Part shown: positions 1 to 8,260 of the stretch, piece by piece
Numbering within the stretch: the stretch's first letter is position 1
Layout of the letters: each line of letters begins with the position of its first letter
NCBI GenBank assembly: GCA_025363655.1
Contig: JANYDK010000016.1
Coordinates: 1 to 64,000 of the forward strand
Origin: Deltaproteobacteria bacterium
GTDB lineage: Bacteria; Myxococcota_A; Polyangia; Polyangiales; JADJMO01
DNA length: 64,000 nt
Direction: 5' to 3'
Made by a program: the position numbers and the translations under genes
Notes under the pieces: generated by a model
Seen by the model: the letters and a program-made list of their open reading frames with translations, nothing else
Database searches by the model: none
Told to the model about the DNA's origin: nothing

Positions 1-171
1 GAAGATCTCCGCCCCTACCTCTACGAACGGCGCGGCCGTCACGCCGTGCACCATCTCTGTCGCGTCGCCTCCTCGCTCGACTCGCTCGTCGTCGGAGAGC
101 CGCAAATTCTCGGACAAATGAAGGAAGCCTTCGAAGCCGCCACCGCCGCCGATTCGCTCGGTGCGGTCCTC
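1..171 (+). pseudogene. hemA: Displaced, inverted hemA fragment
   Basis: Frame 1 of the plus strand reads hemA codons continuous with the minus-strand gene: the arm up to SSLD, then [18 protein letters not shown], which is the most conserved block of glutamyl-tRNA reductases. The open frame continues past 171 only as antisense of the other arm. It is not a separate gene; it is the next part of hemA presented backwards by the fold-back. Confidence 0.75.
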
Positions 172-253
172 GGTCGAGCGAGGAGGCGACGCGAAAGAGA
201 TGGTGCACGGCGTGACGGCCGCGCCGTTCGTAGAGGTAGGGGCGGAGATCTTC
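1..253. repeat. 81-bp fold-back inverted repeat at the left edge
   Basis: Bases 1-81 are the reverse complement of 173-253 with a single mismatch (G at 59 where the other arm gives T), separated by a 91-base spacer at 82-172. Both arms encode the same hemA segment, and the spacer carries the next hemA codons in the opposite orientation to the main gene. The mismatch turns the usual Phe of HLFRVAS into Cys on the left arm. This is what a chimeric read or contig-end artefact looks like; a real inversion breakpoint is less likely. Confidence 0.85.
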
Positions 254-523
254 GCCGTGAGCACGCGACGTGAGGAGCGAGACGATGCGCTCGTGCGCCG
301 CGTCGAGCACGGGGCCCGCGCCGTAGACCTCGACGCGGTTGCAGGTGGAGACGATCATCGCCTCGCGGAGCGCGTCGCCCTCGCGAAGCCGCCTCAGCAC
401 GTCGGCGCGTTCGTCGGAGGCGATGGCCACGCGCTCACGAACCGCGACGCTCGCCGACCGATAAGAGACGCCGACGACGAGGACGGGGATGGTCTCGGGA
501 GCCTTGCCCGATGACTCGCTCAT
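173..523 (-). CDS. hemA: Glutamyl-tRNA reductase, N-terminal part (broken by fold-back)
   Basis: Glutamyl-tRNA reductase makes glutamate-1-semialdehyde from glutamyl-tRNA, the first step of C5 tetrapyrrole synthesis. The ATG at 523 overlaps the stop of the upstream ccsA/hemX-like gene (ATGA), as often seen in hemX-hemA pairs. About 117 codons are readable: the N-terminal [16 protein letters not shown] strand, the catalytic-Cys motif STCNRVE, and [11 protein letters not shown]. The frame then meets the fold-back junction. The following residues ([18 protein letters not shown]) are found on the opposite strand at 82-171. The NADPH-binding and dimerisation domains are outside the window. The family identity is certain; the break is probably an assembly artefact and not a pseudogene. 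Confidence 0.88.
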
Positions 524-1335
524 CCATGCGCTCCGAGTTGGGTGCGCACGAGATAGAAGACGAAGACGAGGCAGGCGCAGCCGAAGCCGAGGATGGTGCC
601 CCACGCCGCGCGACGACCACGCCAGCCGCCAGCGCTCCGCATGAAGAGGACGACCGCGAAGAGCACCCAGGCGGCGTAGGCGAGGATTTGTCGAAGGAGA
701 CCACCGCCCTCACCGATGCGACCGATCCAGACGAGGCCGGTGACGATACCGACCGTGAGGAGGGGAAAGCCCGCGAGGAGGAAGCGATGCGACGCCCGAT
801 CGAGCACGTCGAGCGGGGGCAGCCGTTGCAGGAGCCCGAGCCCCTTCTTCTGTTTGAGCTGTTTTTCCTGCAGCAAATACGTCGCGGCGAGCGCAGATGC
901 GATGGCGAAGAGCGCGCTCGAGAGAAGAATGGCGGTGACGTGCAGCGGCAAGACCGCGCTCTTCACCGGCGGCGTGACGTCGGGCAGACCGACGAAGCGC
1001 GCGGCGAGGATGGCGGCGAGGCAGACCGGCGCGACGAAGGCGCCGATGACCTCGACGCGGAAGAAGCCACTGGCGACCAAGTAGAGACAGACCGAAGCGA
1101 GCGCGGCGAGCGACGTCGCCTGATGGATGCCTTCGACGGGGCAGGCCTTCTGCACCATCGAGATGAGCAGGAAGTGCCCGAGGTGCGCGACGGCGGCGAG
1201 CCCGAGCACCGGCTTGGCCCATTTGACGCCACGCGGCGCGCGCCCCGCCAACTGCGTGAAATACAGGCCCGACGCGACGGCATACGACGCGGCCGTGCCC
1301 ACGAGGACGAGGTCGGAGACGTTGGCGAGGTTCAT
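520..1335 (-). CDS. CcsA/HemX-type cytochrome c assembly membrane protein
   Basis: A 271-residue, almost entirely hydrophobic protein with about eight predicted membrane segments, ending in a short basic tail. Size, hydropathy and position directly upstream of hemA (4-bp overlap at 520-523) match the HemX/CcsA family, which takes part in haem handling or cytochrome c maturation, or modulates glutamyl-tRNA reductase levels. The tryptophan-rich WWD haem loop typical of full CcsA is not clear, which favours HemX-like over a true haem lyase. It is divergent from astA, leaving 77 bp for promoters. Confidence 0.72.
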   Translation of the reverse strand: MNLANVSDLVLVGTAASYAVASGLYFTQLAGRAPRGVKWAKPVLGLAAVAHLGHFLLISMVQKACPVEGIHQATSLAALASVCLYLVASGFFRVEVIGAFVAPVCLAAILAARFVGLPDVTPPVKSAVLPLHVTAILLSSALFAIASALAATYLLQEKQLKQKKGLGLLQRLPPLDVLDRASHRFLLAGFPLLTVGIVTGLVWIGRIGEGGGLLRQILAYAAWVLFAVVLFMRSAGGWRGRRAAWGTILGFGCACLVFVFYLVRTQLGAHG

Positions 1336-1412
1336 CGCGACGAGGGTTCGGTGTAGGGTGGCGACCGCTCAAGAGTGTAGTCCCCTTCCCCTCGAAGTCG
1401 AAGAAGACGCGA

Positions 1413-2603
1413 ATGGCCCGCTTTCGGATCCGAGGAGTGATGCCCCAAGACCACGCGCAGCTCGTGGACGTGGCGCGGCACCTCAACTCGGTCAACCTCC
1501 CCGACTCCAGCGAGTCGGTGGCGCAGATCATCGAGCACTCGACGAAATCGTTCACCGGTGAAATCCGCGATCCGCGGCGGCGCGAGATGGTCTTCGTGCT
1601 CGAGGACATCGAGAAGAAGAGGGTCGTCGGCACCTCGATGATCATCGGCCAGCTCGGCCGTCGCGACGCGCCGTACATCTACTTCGACGTCCGCAGCGAG
1701 GAGAAATACAGCGCCTCGCTCGATCGCCACTTCCATCACACGGTGCTGCGCATCGGCTACTCGTACGACGGTCCGACCGAGATCGGCGGCATCGTCCTCA
1801 TCCCCGAGTACCGCCTGGTGCCCGAACGGCTCGGCCAGTTCCTCTCCTACGTCCGCTTCCTCTACATCGCGACGCACCGCGATCGCTTCCAGGACGAGAT
1901 CCTCGCCGAGCTTCTTCCGCCGCTGCAGCCCGACGGGACGAGCCTCCTCTGGGAGGCGCTCGGCCGTCACTTCACCGACATGACGTACATGGAGGCGGAC
2001 AAGCTCAGCAAACGCAACAAGGAGTTCATCAAGGCGCTCTTCCCCGAAGGCGACGTCTACGCGAGCCTCCTGCCGACCGAAGCGCAGAAGGTCATCGGCG
2101 AGGTCGGCCAGCAGACGAAGGGCGTCGAGAAGCTCCTCAAGCGCATCGGCTTCCGCTACTGCAACCGCATCGATCCGTTCGACGGCGGTCCGCACTTCCT
2201 CGCCAACACCGACGACATCACCTTGGTGCAGGCCTCGCAGCGGATGGAGCTGGTCGATCTCAAACGTCAGACGTCGATCCCCGGTCAGACCGAGCCTCCG
2301 CGCGAGAGGGCGCTGGTGGCGACCGAGTCGAAGGAGGCGCCGTTCTGGCGCAGCGTCCTCGTCCCTGCGGAAGAGCGCGACGGTGGCCTCGTCCTCGCGC
2401 CGGAAGACGCCGCGGCGATTGGTGCTGAGGTCGGGCAAGAAGTGATGTACCTGCCGATCCGCGTTCCGGCGGCGGTGCGTCCGAGCATGAGCAACATGAA
2501 GGCCGCGAAGGCCGCTGATTCCTCGCAAATCCCAGCATTTCCCACGAATCCCGAGTCTGGGTTGACAAGGTCAGTCCCGTCTTCTAAGGTTCCGCCCCCC
2601 TAA
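1413..2603 (+). CDS. astA: Arginine N-succinyltransferase family protein
   Basis: 396 residues. AstA transfers succinyl from succinyl-CoA to the alpha-amino group of arginine in the AST catabolic pathway. The protein begins with a GNAT-like strand ([14 protein letters not shown]) and carries the family blocks [53 protein letters not shown] and [15 protein letters not shown]. It is about 50 residues longer than enterobacterial AstA because of a low-complexity C-terminal tail. I keep the ATG at 1413 because the first beta strand starts there, although the ATG at 1440 has a better GAGGAG ribosome site. No other ast genes are adjacent, so substrate specificity in this clade is inferred. Confidence 0.85.
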   Translation: MARFRIRGVMPQDHAQLVDVARHLNSVNLPDSSESVAQIIEHSTKSFTGEIRDPRRREMVFVLEDIEKKRVVGTSMIIGQLGRRDAPYIYFDVRSEEKYSASLDRHFHHTVLRIGYSYDGPTEIGGIVLIPEYRLVPERLGQFLSYVRFLYIATHRDRFQDEILAELLPPLQPDGTSLLWEALGRHFTDMTYMEADKLSKRNKEFIKALFPEGDVYASLLPTEAQKVIGEVGQQTKGVEKLLKRIGFRYCNRIDPFDGGPHFLANTDDITLVQASQRMELVDLKRQTSIPGQTEPPRERALVATESKEAPFWRSVLVPAEERDGGLVLAPEDAAAIGAEVGQEVMYLPIRVPAAVRPSMSNMKAAKAADSSQIPAFPTNPESGLTRSVPSSKVPPP

Positions 2604-2604
2604 A

Positions 2605-2683
2605 GGTTTCGGCAACCGAGCACAGCGAGATTGACCGAAACGGCCAAGGTCGCGACGCAATCCTTGGCGAAACGAAAAGTTTC
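2605..2683 (+). repeat. Structured dispersed repeat, copy 1 (astA-rplM gap)
   Basis: Begins just after the astA stop and fills most of the rplM leader. Hairpin 1: GTTTCGG (2607-2613) with CCGAAAC (2635-2641). Hairpin 2: GCCAAGG (2643-2649) with CCTTGGC (2662-2668). A small third hairpin is GAAAC (2669-2673) with GTTTC (2679-2683). About 85% identical by hand alignment over roughly 65 bases to a second copy at 40651-40729; stem differences between the copies are compensatory. The 5-base GTTTC at both ends could be a target duplication or part of the fold. Confidence 0.72.
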
Positions 2684-2698
2684 AGGAGCCACTGCCCG

Positions 2699-3145
2699 AT
2701 GTCCCAGACTTCGTTCGTCGCCACTCCCGCCTCGGCCCAAGCCCTTCGTGGCTGGTTCGTGGTCGACGCCACCGGTAAGCCCCTCGGCCGTCTCGCCAGC
2801 GAGATCGCCAAGATCCTGCGCGGCAAGCACAAGCCGACCTTCACCCCGCACGTCGACACCGGCGACTTCGTCGTCGTCGTCAACGCCGACAAGGTGAAGC
2901 TCACGGGCAACAAGCTCGACAAGAAATTCTACTACCGCCACTCGGCGATCCCCGGCGGCTTCAAGGCGGTCCCGTACCGCAAGCTGCTCGAGGACAAGCC
3001 CGAGTTCCCCATCGAGAAGGCGGTCAAGGGAATGCTCCCCCACAACGTCCTCGGGCGGCAGATGATCAAGAAGCTGCACGTCTACGCGACGCCCGATCAC
3101 CCGCACGCTGCGCAAAAACCGCAGCCGCTCACCGTGAACGTCTAA
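2699..3145 (+). CDS. rplM: 50S ribosomal protein L13
   Basis: 148 residues, the usual length for L13 plus a short N-terminal extension. Recognisable blocks are [51 protein letters not shown] and [20 protein letters not shown]13 is an early-assembling large-subunit protein that binds 23S rRNA. A ribosome site (AGGAG at 2684-2688) lies ten bases before the ATG. It is followed after nine bases by rpsI, the conserved rplM-rpsI operon. The leader contains the structured repeat, so either transcription starts upstream and reads through it or the repeat has displaced or become part of the promoter region. Confidence 0.98.
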   Translation: MSQTSFVATPASAQALRGWFVVDATGKPLGRLASEIAKILRGKHKPTFTPHVDTGDFVVVVNADKVKLTGNKLDKKFYYRHSAIPGGFKAVPYRKLLEDKPEFPIEKAVKGMLPHNVLGRQMIKKLHVYATPDHPHAAQKPQPLTVNV

Positions 3146-3154
3146 GGAAAAGCC

Positions 3155-3550
3155 ATGGCGACCGACAACCGCACGTACGCGACGGGCAAGCGCAAGACCG
3201 CGAGCGCTCGTGTTTGGATCAAGCCGGGCACCGGCGTCATCACCGTCAACAAGCGGAAGATGGAGAACTACTTCCCCCGCGAGACGTCGCAGATGATCGT
3301 CAAGCAGGCCCTCGAGCTGCTCGAAGCGGTCGAGCAGTTCGACGTCACCGTCAACGTCGCCGGCGGCGGCAACAGCGCCCAGGCCGAGGCCGTTCGTCAC
3401 GGCATCTCGCGCGCGCTCTGCACGTCCGATCCCGAGCGTCGTCCCGCCCTCAAGCGCGCCGGCTTCCTCACCCGCGACAGCCGCAAGGTCGAGCGTAAGA
3501 AGTACGGCCAGCCGGGCGCCCGCAAGCGCTTCCAGTACAGCAAGCGCTGA
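3155..3550 (+). CDS. rpsI: 30S ribosomal protein S9
   Basis: 131 residues, normal for S9. The family signature is clear: [18 protein letters not shown] at the start, [13 protein letters not shown] in the middle, [19 protein letters not shown], and the basic tail ending [17 protein letters not shown], whose last Lys-Arg reaches the P-site tRNA in known ribosomes. Second gene of the rplM-rpsI operon and followed by an intrinsic terminator. Confidence 0.98.
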   Translation: MATDNRTYATGKRKTASARVWIKPGTGVITVNKRKMENYFPRETSQMIVKQALELLEAVEQFDVTVNVAGGGNSAQAEAVRHGISRALCTSDPERRPALKRAGFLTRDSRKVERKKYGQPGARKRFQYSKR

Positions 3551-3576
3551 TCGTCACGCGGCTCCCAAGCCGAATC

Positions 3577-3616
3577 GAAGCCCGCACCTCGAAAGAGCGC
3601 GGGCTTCGGTGTTTTT
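3577..3616 (+). terminator. Rho-independent terminator after rpsI
   Basis: A perfect 9-bp stem, GAAGCCCGC (3577-3585) with GCGGGCTTC (3599-3607), 13-base loop, followed by GGTGTTTTTG. It lies 26 bases after the S9 stop and is the clearest intrinsic terminator in the window. Confidence 0.85.
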
Positions 3617-3643
3617 GTCGGTTCACGTCGGTATCCTCGGCGC

Positions 3644-4315
3644 ATGGCCCACTGGGAACACCGCGACGAGGCACGTTGGAAGGACTTCCGCTTCAACCAG
3701 CCGTACGCGAAGGGGCTCGCACGGCTCAAGGAAGACGTCCTCGGCAAGACCGACTTCGATCCGGCGACGCTCTGGCAGTGGGGCACCATGCAGGCGATGG
3801 CGGTGCTCGAGATCTTGAAGACCGTCGAGGCCGAGCTGGGTGAGAAGGGCCAGGCGCTGGTCCACAAGGCGCTGCGCAACATCGGGCTCGACATCGGTCG
3901 GCAGGTGCTCGCAGGGACGACCATCCCCGAGGGCATGACGCCAGGCGAGTTCTCGTCGTTCTACGCCACGGTGATCAACCGCATCGTCTACGCGTCGCTC
4001 GAGGAGGCGAAGATCGACGGGCCCGAGCAGGCCAGCTTCGACATCGTTTGGTGCCCCCACCAAGATCACTACGGCGCCTTCGATTGCCGCGTGCAGCGCT
4101 ATTTCGTCGAAGGAATGATCGAGGCCGGTCGTGAGGTGGCCGATCGCTTCGGCTTCGAGGTGCGCTTCGACTCGACGATCCCGGCCGGCGCGAAGACGTG
4201 TCACTTCACGATGTGGAAGCCGAACGTCGAAGAGAAGGCGACCTGGGACGGCTACACGCGGCTCCTCGAAGAGAAGGCGCTCGTCCGATCACGCAAGGAG
4301 AAGGCCGGCACGTGA
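3644..4315 (+). CDS. Uncharacterised protein, ATC-hydrolase-like
   Basis: 223-residue soluble protein without signal peptide. The central block SFDIVWCPHQDHYGAFDCRVQRYF and the late CHFTMWKP resemble the L-2-amino-thiazoline-4-carboxylate hydrolase-like family, where conserved Cys/His residues near the end are thought catalytic; this assignment is from memory of the motif pattern. It is the first gene of a coupled set: its TGA lies inside the GTGA that starts the pirin gene, and pirin in turn overlaps OsmC. The company of pirin and OsmC suggests a role in handling oxidised or thiol-containing metabolites. Confidence 0.5.
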   Translation: MAHWEHRDEARWKDFRFNQPYAKGLARLKEDVLGKTDFDPATLWQWGTMQAMAVLEILKTVEAELGEKGQALVHKALRNIGLDIGRQVLAGTTIPEGMTPGEFSSFYATVINRIVYASLEEAKIDGPEQASFDIVWCPHQDHYGAFDCRVQRYFVEGMIEAGREVADRFGFEVRFDSTIPAGAKTCHFTMWKPNVEEKATWDGYTRLLEEKALVRSRKEKAGT

Positions 4316-5214
4316 GCGGGATCGTGAACGCGAGCGTCGAGCTGGTCATCGAGGCGAAGCCGCGGCCGGTCGGCAACAGCACGGTGATGCGTGCGTTGCC
4401 GGTGATCGCGAGGCGGGCGATCGGCGCGTTCGTCTTCGTCGATCACTTTGGACCGCTCGAGGTGCCGCCTGGCGAGGGGTTCGACGTCGGACCGCATCCG
4501 CACATCGGCCTCTCGACGGTGACCTCGCTCTTCGCTGGGGAGATTCTCCACCGCGACAGCCTCGGCTCCGAGCAGCTCATCCATCCGGGCGATCTCAACT
4601 GGATGACCGCGGGGCGCGGCATCGTCCACTCCGAGCGCTCGACGCCGCGTCGCAAGGCGGAGGGCGGACCGATGCATGGGCTCCAGATCTGGGTGGCGCT
4701 GCCGCGTGATCGTGAAGAGATGGCGCCGGAGTTCCATCACGTCGATCAACACGATTTACCGACCATCGAAGGCCTCGGTGGGGTCGGCTCGACGGTTCGG
4801 CTGCTCGCGGGTTCGGCCTACGGCGCGCGGGCTCCGCTCGAGACCCATCATCCGCTCTTCTACCTCGATGCGATTCTCGCCGCCGGGGCGACGTTGCGAG
4901 CGCCCGACGAGCACCGTGAGCGCGGGGTCTACGTCGTCGAAGGCACGATCGCGATCGACGGCGAGACGTACGGCGCGCATCGATTGCTCGTGCTTCGTCC
5001 AGAGACGCAGGTGACGATCACGGCCAGCGAGCGATGTCGCCTCGCGCTCTTCGGAGGTGCGCCACTCGACGAGCCACGCCTGATGGATTGGAACTTCGTC
5101 TCGAGCTCGCGTGAGCGCATCGAAGCAGCCAAACGCGATTGGCGCGAAGGCCGATTTCCTACAGTTCCCAGTGACGACGGACCGCCCATCCCTTTGCCGG
5201 AGAGACACAAATGA
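4312..5214 (+). CDS. Pirin family bicupin protein
   Basis: 300 residues from the GTG at 4312, chosen because AAGGAG lies at 4295-4300 and the GTGA overlap couples it to the gene before. Pirins are two-cupin Fe(II) proteins; some act as quercetin dioxygenases, others as redox-sensing regulators. The N-terminal cupin shows the metal-ligand pattern PHPHIGLSTVT (two His) and GRGIVHSE (His and Glu), with VFVDHFGP before it. The C-terminal cupin lacks obvious metal ligands, as usual. Ends with an ATGA overlap onto OsmC. Confidence 0.93.
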   Translation: MSGIVNASVELVIEAKPRPVGNSTVMRALPVIARRAIGAFVFVDHFGPLEVPPGEGFDVGPHPHIGLSTVTSLFAGEILHRDSLGSEQLIHPGDLNWMTAGRGIVHSERSTPRRKAEGGPMHGLQIWVALPRDREEMAPEFHHVDQHDLPTIEGLGGVGSTVRLLAGSAYGARAPLETHHPLFYLDAILAAGATLRAPDEHRERGVYVVEGTIAIDGETYGAHRLLVLRPETQVTITASERCRLALFGGAPLDEPRLMDWNFVSSSRERIEAAKRDWREGRFPTVPSDDGPPIPLPERHK

Positions 5215-5609
5215 AGGTCGTGAGTCGCAGCGAGACCGCAGGAAAATTTCGTCAGGTCGTCACCGTCGGTGCGCATACGTTGCACGCCGACGTGATGCCG
5301 GCGATCGGCGGCGAAGACTCGGCGCCGGGACCGCACGACTACTTCGACGTGTCGCTCGCCACGTGCAAGGCGCTGACGGGCATGTGGTACGCAAAACGGC
5401 AGAAATTTGCGCTCGATCGCATCGAGGTGACGGTCGAACGGGACGATTCGAAAGAGCGTCAGGGCACCTACGTGCTCAAGGTGCAGCTCGCGTACTTCGG
5501 CGCGCTCACCGACGAGGAGAAGGCGAAGGTGCACGACGCCGTCAGCCGTTGCCCAGTGCACAAGCTGATGACGACGACCGAAGTTCAGATCGAGACGACG
5601 GCACTTTGA
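5211..5609 (+). CDS. OsmC family peroxidase-like protein
   Basis: 132 residues. OsmC/Ohr proteins reduce organic hydroperoxides with two cysteines. Both are present: the first in LATCKALTGMWYA and the second in SRCPVHKL. The HTLHADVMPAIGGEDSAPGPHDY segment gives the usual substrate-pocket beta strands. The start overlaps the pirin stop by 4 bp, so translation is probably coupled. This is a short YhfA-like OsmC; a second, Ohr/OsmC-like paralogue lies at 34694-35128. Confidence 0.9.
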   Translation: MKVVSRSETAGKFRQVVTVGAHTLHADVMPAIGGEDSAPGPHDYFDVSLATCKALTGMWYAKRQKFALDRIEVTVERDDSKERQGTYVLKVQLAYFGALTDEEKAKVHDAVSRCPVHKLMTTTEVQIETTAL

Positions 5610-5637
5610 GGCCACCTCGGTGACCGAGCGATGGAGA

Positions 5638-6690
5638 CTAGTACGTCGACGACGTGCGTGTGGCCGTGCGTGAGGTGCTGTTCGCGAGAGCGAAGGCGCT
5701 GACGACGAGGACGCACGCGAGCATGAGCATGACGACCGCCATCACTCGACGCATCGACGAGCGGCGAGCATCACGAGGAGCGCGGGCGACGCGGAGGGCA
5801 GCGACGTCGAGGAGGCCGAGCGCTTGGCGAGCGGTCTTCGGGCGACGCGCGGGCGTGAGCGCGACGAGCTGCTGCAGTAGCGCGCGCGTCGTCGGAGAGA
5901 GATCGGCGCCGCCGAGATCGATCTCCAGCCCTTCGCCGATTCGACCGAGTTTTTCCGGGGATTGTCCGGTGGCGGCGTAGACGACGGTGGCGCCGACGCC
6001 GAAGAGATCGGCGGCGATGGTCATCTCACCGGCGCGTTGCTCGGGCGCGGTGTAGCCCGGGGTCATCACCAGCGAGGCGAGCGCTTGCTCGTCGGCGCGG
6101 CAGAGGCCGTCGAAATCGACGAGCACCGGACGATCGTCGATGGCCGAGCGGAACATGACGTTGCGCGGGGTGACGTCGCCGTGGATGAGGGCGTTGGCGT
6201 GGAGATAGGCGACGGTCTCGAGGAGGCCGCGGAGGAGGCGATCGATTTCCGCGCTACGCAGCGGGCCGCCGCGCTTCACACGATCCCAGAGGGTGCTGCC
6301 GTGGAGACGCTCCATCACCAGGAACGAGCGTGCATCGCTGCGATCGAAGCCGAAGACCCGGGGCACGCCGTGATGAGACAAGGTGGAGAGGAGACGCGCG
6401 CTGCGCGCGAAGAGCTCGTGCACTTGCCACGGGTTCAGTGGAGTTCGCTCCATCACCTTGACGACGACTTCCACGCCCTCGGGCCCCTGGGCCTCGTGCA
6501 CCCGCGCCACGCCGCCGCGATCGAGCTCGCCGCCGAGCCGAAATTGCCCGGAGATCGTCAGCGCGCGGCCGCAGCTGGAGCAGGCAGTGCGACCGCGACC
6601 GGCGGTGCGGGCGTCGCAGTGGGGGCAGGTGGTAGAGCCGATCGCCGTGATGGGCGCGTCGGCGCGACGGATGGCTGCTTCACGCGGCAT
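5638..6690 (-). CDS. Ser/Thr protein kinase with N-terminal zinc ribbon and C-terminal membrane anchor
   Basis: About 350 residues from the ATG at 6690, preferred over earlier ATGs at 6717 and 6735 because AGGGAA precedes it. Four Cys in CPHCDA and CSSCGR form a zinc ribbon. A compact protein kinase domain follows: VVVKVME carries the ATP-binding Lys, LIHGDVTPRNVMF is the catalytic loop with Gly in place of Arg of HRD (a non-RD type), and VLVDFDG replaces DFG with DFD. TPGYTAPEQR marks the P+1 region. A single membrane span (VMAVVMLMLACVLVVSAF) near the end and a short Thr/Ser tail place the kinase in the cytoplasm, anchored by its C-terminus. Activity is likely but not certain given the DFD change. 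Confidence 0.85.
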   Translation of the reverse strand: MPREAAIRRADAPITAIGSTTCPHCDARTAGRGRTACSSCGRALTISGQFRLGGELDRGGVARVHEAQGPEGVEVVVKVMERTPLNPWQVHELFARSARLLSTLSHHGVPRVFGFDRSDARSFLVMERLHGSTLWDRVKRGGPLRSAEIDRLLRGLLETVAYLHANALIHGDVTPRNVMFRSAIDDRPVLVDFDGLCRADEQALASLVMTPGYTAPEQRAGEMTIAADLFGVGATVVYAATGQSPEKLGRIGEGLEIDLGGADLSPTTRALLQQLVALTPARRPKTARQALGLLDVAALRVARAPRDARRSSMRRVMAVVMLMLACVLVVSAFALANSTSRTATRTSSTY

Positions 6691-6817
6691 GTTTCCCTGT
6701 GACACCGGCCGACGCATCGAGGTTCCGAACCGCAACGCATGAGGGGCTTGGAATCATTCCGCGTCTTACGCGCGAGACAGTCGAAGGATCTGAAGAGCGG
6801 CGGAGAGTTTTACCGCG

Positions 6818-8260
6818 ATGTTACGCTCGGCCGCCGTGGCCAAGGACGAAGCGCCGGAGATCCTCACCATCGATGGACGCGAGGTACGCGTCACCCACCC
6901 GAGCAAGCCGTACTTCACGGCCGCGAAGGTGACGAAGCTCGATCTCGTGCGATACTTCCTCGCGGTCGGGGAAGGTGCGCTGCGCGGGATTCGCGATCGG
7001 CCGATCGTCCTCAAGCGCTTCGTCGACGGGGCGGAGAGCGAGGCCTTCTATCAAAAGCGTGCGCCGCCGGGCCGGCCGGAGTGGATTCGGACGACGACGC
7101 TGCGCTTTCCTTCGGGGCGAACCGCGGAAGAGGTGGTCGTCGACGACACGGCGGGCCTCGCGTGGATCGCCAACCTCGGATGCATCGAGCTCCATCCACA
7201 CGCGGTGCGCACCGGCGATCTCGATCGGCCCGACGAGCTGCGTGTCGATCTCGATCCAGGACCGGGCGTCGAATGGGAGGACGTGCGTCGCGTCGCCGAG
7301 GTCGCCCGCGCGGTGCTCGACGATCACGGTCTGCAAGGGTTTCCCAAGACGAGCGGCTCGCGCGGGATGCACATCATCGTCCGCATCGAGCCGCGTTGGG
7401 GCTTCGACGAGGTTCGTCGCGCGGCGCTGGCCCTCGCGCGTGAGGTCGAACGACGGGCGCCGACGCTGGCGACGAGCAAATGGTGGAAGGAAGAACGTCA
7501 CGGCGTCTTCCTCGACTACAACCAGAACGCGAAAGATCGCACCACCTGCTCGGCGTACTCGGTGCGACCTCTGCCCGATGCGCGCGTCTCGGCGCCGCTT
7601 CGTTGGGACGAGGTTGGAACGTGCAATCCGGCTGATTTCACGATGTTCACCGTGCCGAATCGATATCGCGAGCTAGGCGATCCGCACGCCGAGAGCGACG
7701 CGGTGGCGTACTCGCTCGAGAAGCTCCTCGAGCTCGCCGCGCGTGACGACGCAGCCGGGCTCGGCGATGCACCTTGGCCTCCGCACTACGAAAAGAAGGC
7801 CGGCGAGGCTCCGCGCGTGCAGCCGTCGCGCAAGAAGAAGGCGCCAGCCGGAGGAGATGCGACAGCGGGACTGGCGAGCGAGACGGGCGAGGCGGGCGAG
7901 GCGGGCGAGGTTGACGCGACGAAGGCGCCGAAGCCGCCGCGTGCACGCAAAACGCGCGAGTCGACGATGCCCCTGGTGATCGTCGCCAACGCGAAGAAGA
8001 AAGACGACGCGCTCGCGGGCCTCGAGCGATGGAAGACTCGACATCCGGCGGCGGCGGCGCTGCTCGCGATCGATGACGTCCTCGTCGACTCGATGCGCGG
8101 TCGATCGTCGAGCTGGACGCGCATCCGCGTGAACCTTCGCCACGTGCCCGAAGCCGAACGGCCGCCGCAGGAGACGCCCGATCCGGACTACGATCCGAAG
8201 GTCGAGTGGATGAAGCTCAGCCTGGCGTCACCGGACGATCCCTCGCGAAAATCTCGGTGA
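6818..8260 (+). CDS. LigD-type NHEJ polymerase/primase (AEP family)
   Basis: 480 residues. Residues 10-300 match the polymerase domain of bacterial LigD, an archaeo-eukaryotic primase that fills ends with ribonucleotides in non-homologous end joining. The catalytic DLD sits at residues 144-146 (RVDLDPG), the nucleotide-binding SGSRGMH at 179-185, and WIANLGCIELHPH is characteristic. Residues 300-480 form an extension with a Lys-rich stretch, a GEAGEAGE repeat and a basic domain of unknown role in place of the ligase domain. The ligase is encoded separately and convergently next door, overlapping by 44 bp. No Ku gene is in the window. Confidence 0.9.
   Translation: MLRSAAVAKDEAPEILTIDGREVRVTHPSKPYFTAAKVTKLDLVRYFLAVGEGALRGIRDRPIVLKRFVDGAESEAFYQKRAPPGRPEWIRTTTLRFPSGRTAEEVVVDDTAGLAWIANLGCIELHPHAVRTGDLDRPDELRVDLDPGPGVEWEDVRRVAEVARAVLDDHGLQGFPKTSGSRGMHIIVRIEPRWGFDEVRRAALALAREVERRAPTLATSKWWKEERHGVFLDYNQNAKDRTTCSAYSVRPLPDARVSAPLRWDEVGTCNPADFTMFTVPNRYRELGDPHAESDAVAYSLEKLLELAARDDAAGLGDAPWPPHYEKKAGEAPRVQPSRKKKAPAGGDATAGLASETGEAGEAGEVDATKAPKPPRARKTRESTMPLVIVANAKKKDDALAGLERWKTRHPAAAALLAIDDVLVDSMRGRSSSWTRIRVNLRHVPEAERPPQETPDPDYDPKVEWMKLSLASPDDPSRKSR

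Noticed and set aside
46-273. Open frame with a good glutamyl-tRNA reductase motif as an independent gene
   Set aside because: Its second half is antisense of the fold-back arm and it is the displaced continuation of the minus-strand hemA.
2600-2698. Known L13 leader riboregulator in the rplM leader
   Set aside because: The same structured sequence occurs inside an unrelated gene at 40651, so a dispersed repeat explains it better.
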